NCBI GenBank assembly: GCA_021805775.1
Contig: JAJZED010000003.1
Coordinates: forward strand, 62,001-126,000
Reading direction: 5' to 3'
Source of the DNA: a bacterium
GTDB lineage: Bacteria; Vulcanimicrobiota; Vulcanimicrobiia; Vulcanimicrobiales; Vulcanimicrobiaceae
Length of the DNA: 64,000 nucleotides
The translations under genes were made by a program, and so were the position numbers. The notes beneath the pieces are model-generated. The model saw only the letters and a list, made by a program, of their open reading frames with translations, did not search any database and had not been told where the DNA came from. This document shows, in pieces, positions 61,128 through 64,000 of the stretch (within the stretch, counting starts at the first letter, position 1; each line of letters starts with the position of its first letter).

Positions 61128-61170
61128 TAAACTTGGCTTTGCGGCCCTGTATCTTCTCGCCTGCATGGGG

Positions 61171-61293
61171 TATACTACGAGTGAAGCGTGCCACGCTCGC
61201 CAGGTTGAGAAGGGAGCGTAAAGAGGCAGCTTTGGGCCCACGTCGCTAAGCGACGAGGGCTGCATCCCTGTTCGAGGAGAGGAACCCCACCGC
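61171..61293 (+). promoter_or_regulatory. recQ promoter and structured 5' leader candidate
   Basis: TATACT at 61171-61176 is a good -10. The following ~115 bases could fold into hairpins: AGCGT-ACGCT, ACGCTC-GAGCGT, GCAGC-GCTGC enclosing GTCGC-TAA-GCGAC, and AGGGA-TCCCT, with GAGGAGAGG before GTG 61294. No known riboswitch or SRP RNA pattern was recognised; a small RNA is possible. Confidence 0.35.
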
Positions 61294-62931
61294 GTGAATC
61301 TGCAGGTCGCCCTGCACAAATGGTTTGGCTTTGAAAACTTCTTCCAAGGCCAGGAAGCGGTCGTTGAGCGCGTACTCGCCGGAAACGACACGCTCGCGAT
61401 TCTCGCGACCGGCGGTGGCAAAAGTCTCACCTATCAGCTCCCCGCGTTGATGCTCGAAGGCACTACCGTCGTCGTCAGCCCGCTCATCGCGCTGATGAAA
61501 GATCAGCTCGACATGCTCAAGGTGCGCGGCATCACCGCCGTCGTCGCCATCAACTCGACGCTCTCGGAAGAACAAGAAGCGCGCGCGATGCACCGCATCG
61601 GCGCCGGCGAGATTAAAATCGTCTACACGACACCTGAGAAGCTCGAAGACGATCGTTTCATCAAAGTTTTACAATCGGTCCACGTGCCGCTCTTCGTCGT
61701 CGATGAAGCGCATTGCATCAGCCAATGGGGGCACGATTTCCGCCCCGCCTACCTTGCGCTCGGTTCGGTCGTGCGCAAACTGGGGCGCCCGCCGATTCTC
61801 GCACTGACCGCCACCGCAACCCCCGCCGTCCGCGAAGATATCCTGCACCAACTCGGTATCGAGAACGTGCAGCCGATCGTGCGCGGCTTCGACCGGCCGA
61901 ATTTAATTTACGAAGCACGAAAGGCTGAAAAAGAGCCCGATAAACTCAAAACCATCGAACGGCTCTTCACCGGCGACGATGCGATCGAAGGCACCGGCAT
62001 CATCTATACCGCGACGATTAAAAACGCGCTCGCCGTCTGCGAATTTCTCACCGAGCGCCTCGGTATGCCGGCAGAAGTCTATCATTCGAAACTGCACAAA
62101 GAAGATCGCACCCGCGTGCACGAACTCTTCATGGGCGAGAAAATTCGCGCGGTCGTCGCCACCAACGCCTTCGGGCTCGGCATCGATAAGCCGAATATTC
62201 GCTTCGTCATTCACTACGATCTCCCCGGATCGATCGAAGCCTACACGCAAGAAGCGGGGCGCGCCGGGCGCGACGGCCTCCCCTCGCGTTGCATCCTCAT
62301 CTATCGCATGAGCGATACCCGCGTGCAAACCTATTTCCTCACCGGGAAGTATCCCGATATCGAAGACGTGCAGCGCGTCTTCGGCACGATCGAAGTCTTC
62401 GGCACGCAAGAGAGCGGCGTCGCGATGGTCGATCTGCGCAAGATTCTGCAGCTGCCGCTGACGAAACTGAAAGTCATTCTCGCGCTGCTGCGCAAAGCGG
62501 GCTACATCGACACCGTCGGGCGCAGCACTTACACCGTCTCCGAGGCGGCGCGGAAGAATCGCGAATTGGTGCTCAATCTCGCCAATTACGAAACCAAGCG
62601 TTCCTACGACCAGAGCAAACTCGCGATGATGCTGCAGTATGCCGAAGCGACCTCGTGCCGGCGACGCTTCATCCTCAATTATTTCGGCGAGATCTTCACC
62701 ACCGAAAACTGCGGCGCGTGCGATAACTGCTTGCGCGCGGCGACGCTGCCGAAGGTCGCGAACATTCAGGGCGACGGCTACGGCATCTCCGAGGTCGTCG
62801 AGCATCCGAAGTTCGGCATCGGCACCATCGAACGCGCGGAGCGCGATTACGTAACCGTGCTCTTCCCCAGCGTCGGTTATAAGACGCTGCTGGCAAGCGC
62901 GGTTCGGCGAACGCCCGCCGCGGTCTCCTAA
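61294..62931 (+). CDS. recQ: RecQ-type ATP-dependent DNA helicase
   Basis: A 545-residue RecQ: motif 0 FGFENFFQGQEAVV, Walker A ATGGGKS (39-44), DEAHCISQWGHDFRP (motif II plus the RecQ aromatic loop), motif VI EAGRAGRDG, and the zinc-binding region with CRRRFIL and CGACDNC. A winged-helix part follows. There is no HRDC domain; the C-terminus (YGISEVVEHPKFGIGTIERA) is a short SH3-like extension. It unwinds 3'-5' in recombination and repair. GTG 61294 with GAGGAGAGG about ten bases upstream. Divergent from dnaX. Confidence 0.93.
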   Translation: MNLQVALHKWFGFENFFQGQEAVVERVLAGNDTLAILATGGGKSLTYQLPALMLEGTTVVVSPLIALMKDQLDMLKVRGITAVVAINSTLSEEQEARAMHRIGAGEIKIVYTTPEKLEDDRFIKVLQSVHVPLFVVDEAHCISQWGHDFRPAYLALGSVVRKLGRPPILALTATATPAVREDILHQLGIENVQPIVRGFDRPNLIYEARKAEKEPDKLKTIERLFTGDDAIEGTGIIYTATIKNALAVCEFLTERLGMPAEVYHSKLHKEDRTRVHELFMGEKIRAVVATNAFGLGIDKPNIRFVIHYDLPGSIEAYTQEAGRAGRDGLPSRCILIYRMSDTRVQTYFLTGKYPDIEDVQRVFGTIEVFGTQESGVAMVDLRKILQLPLTKLKVILALLRKAGYIDTVGRSTYTVSEAARKNRELVLNLANYETKRSYDQSKLAMMLQYAEATSCRRRFILNYFGEIFTTENCGACDNCLRAATLPKVANIQGDGYGISEVVEHPKFGIGTIERAERDYVTVLFPSVGYKTLLASAVRRTPAAVS

Positions 62932-62941
62932 CACCCACTCG

Positions 62942-64000
62942 ATGCGTCGCCCCTCACTGCTCGCGCTCGTCCTGCTGCCGGTTACGCTCGGTCTCGCCGC
63001 GCTGCAGCCGCAGGTCGCGCCGAGCGCGCCCCCCACGCCGACGCCGCAGATCTCGCCCGCGCCGACGCTCTCGCCGAGCCCGCTTCCCTCCGGGGCGCCG
63101 CTCGCCTCGCCGAGCCCGCTTCCCTCGGGCGCTCCGCTCGCGACGCCGCTCGCCTCGCCGACGCCGGTGCCGACGCCGACCCCAACCCCGACCCCGGTGC
63201 CGATCCTCTTCTCGCCCGCCTCGGCGCTCGTCGCGGTCGGCTCCTCGGTGCAGGTCGCGGTCGGCAACACGCTCGGCGCCGTTACGCTCGCCGGCGGAGA
63301 TCCGCAGGTCGCCGCGCTCAGCTACAACACGAGCACCGAGATGCTCAGCATCGCCGGGCTCGCGCCGGGTTCGACGAGCGTCACGCTCACCGATAGCCGC
63401 GGCATCTCCGCGACCCTGCCGATCCTCGTCGCCTATCCCGCCGGCAGCGTGCCGCAGCACACGCTGTTGGTGCGCGTTACCGGCGAACCCGCGAGCGCAT
63501 CGTTCGTGCTCGAACGCATCGCCGACGCCATCGCCGCGAGCGTCGCGCTGCGCCCCGGCGCGCAACTCGTCTTTAGCCGCTCGCAGATCGGCATCGATGC
63601 GCCGCTCGGCGTCGACGACGTGCTCCGCCTCAGCGTTCCGGTAACGCTGCAGGGCAACAACTACATCGAGGTCGATTCCACCGTCAATCTTACCGTCGAA
63701 AATATCGCCGCCCCGCGTATCTCGCCGTCATCGTTGATGGTGAGCGATTTCCCCGAACGTCTCACCACCGACGGCGTCCTCTTCACCGCCGATCTCCACC
63801 GACAAGCGCCTTCGCGCTTTCTCTACTTCCACTACAATCCGCCGCATTCGATCGCACGCCGCATCGTTCTACGCGCGACGAACACCTCGCCCGAACCCGC
63901 GCTGCTGCAATTCATCGACGGGCACGGCGGGCCGAGCCCCAACGAAATGGAGGCCGGGCACCTCTCGACGAAACGCTTCCTCGTCCATCTCGTCACCAAC
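62942..64000 (+). CDS. Secreted proline-rich protein with Ig-like repeats (3' end off window)
   Basis: An open frame from ATG 62942 to the window end (353 codons, no stop). Signal peptide (LLALVLLPVTLGLAALQ) is followed by a Pro/Ser/Ala/Thr linker (~25-85, repeated PLPSGAPLA and PTPTP), then a bacterial Ig-like strand pattern (SPASALVAVGSSVQVAVG, AGGDPQVAALSYNTS, GLAPGSTSVTLTDS). Later parts have beta-rich segments (QGNNYIEVDSTVNLTV). The linker suggests a cell-surface or periplasmic protein. No enzyme motif is seen. It follows recQ by eleven bases, so it may be co-transcribed. Confidence 0.75.
   Translation, partial: MRRPSLLALVLLPVTLGLAALQPQVAPSAPPTPTPQISPAPTLSPSPLPSGAPLASPSPLPSGAPLATPLASPTPVPTPTPTPTPVPILFSPASALVAVGSSVQVAVGNTLGAVTLAGGDPQVAALSYNTSTEMLSIAGLAPGSTSVTLTDSRGISATLPILVAYPAGSVPQHTLLVRVTGEPASASFVLERIADAIAASVALRPGAQLVFSRSQIGIDAPLGVDDVLRLSVPVTLQGNNYIEVDSTVNLTVENIAAPRISPSSLMVSDFPERLTTDGVLFTADLHRQAPSRFLYFHYNPPHSIARRIVLRATNTSPEPALLQFIDGHGGPSPNEMEAGHLSTKRFLVHLVTN

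Noticed and set aside
61177-61293. SRP (4.5S) RNA upstream of dnaX
   Set aside because: CAGG and GAAGGGAGC occur in about the right order, but the tetraloop helix and symmetric loop do not form.
61903-63270. Long reverse-strand open frame of 455 codons
   Set aside because: It covers recQ and the secreted protein gene, starts in a Gly/Val run opposite the proline-rich linker, and has no homology-like motifs.

Overview
The window is a GC-rich bacterial chromosome segment with dense gene packing, many GTG/TTG starts and many stop/start overlaps. The envelope genes (a BepA-like M48 protease, FtsEX with a LytM hydrolase, exported c-type cytochromes, a full Min system) point to a Gram-negative-type bacterium. 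The gene set (lipoyl-E2-E1 oxoglutarate dehydrogenase fusion, tandem S41 proteases, two MinD copies) recalls uncultured lineages such as Candidatus Eremiobacterota. That placement is inference; no rRNA or tRNA gene was recognised.

Layout. 1-11 kb: a partial family 1 glycosidase with an inserted binding-protein domain, an SDR, the 2-oxoglutarate dehydrogenase fusion, an ABC-F protein and two membrane proteins, separated by repeat-filled intergenic blocks. 11.2-15.7 kb: a sulfur-compound operon (anion-binding protein, DsrE-like protein, thiosulfate dehydrogenase, YeiH-type exporter) with a divergent LysR regulator. 15.7-19.6 kb: hydrolase, RmuC, peroxiredoxin, acyl-CoA dehydrogenase. 19.6-26.7 kb: ftsE-ftsX-REC/GGDEF-M23 hydrolase-S41-S41, a cell-wall and division cluster, followed by a small lipoprotein and the remnant of a third S41 copy. 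26.7-36 kb: RNase E/G, then a long reverse-strand run minC-minD-minD-minE-alkB-rodA-LRR. 36-41.3 kb: M48 protease, DUF697-like protein, MOSC protein, and a prepilin gene interrupted by a toxin-antitoxin cassette flanked by 96-bp direct repeats.

From 41.3 to 58 kb the sequence is a defence-type accessory island, visibly more AT-rich in its second half. It holds HipBA, a zone of broken genes, a four-gene cassette of two metallo-beta-lactamase-fold proteins, an E2-E1-JAB triple fusion and a four-TM protein (45.1-50.2 kb), an opposed operon of MmeI-like methyltransferase, DEAD/DEAH helicase and GIY-YIG nuclease (50.3-56.3 kb), and an AbiE module whose toxin is frameshifted. The 45.1-50.2 kb cassette has the parts of a ubiquitin-like conjugation and deconjugation system without an obvious ubiquitin-like protein and is the best candidate for an undescribed system.

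After a repeat-rich gap, 58.6-64 kb returns to core genes: recR, ebfC and dnaX on the reverse strand, recQ forward, and a secreted proline-rich protein running off the right edge.
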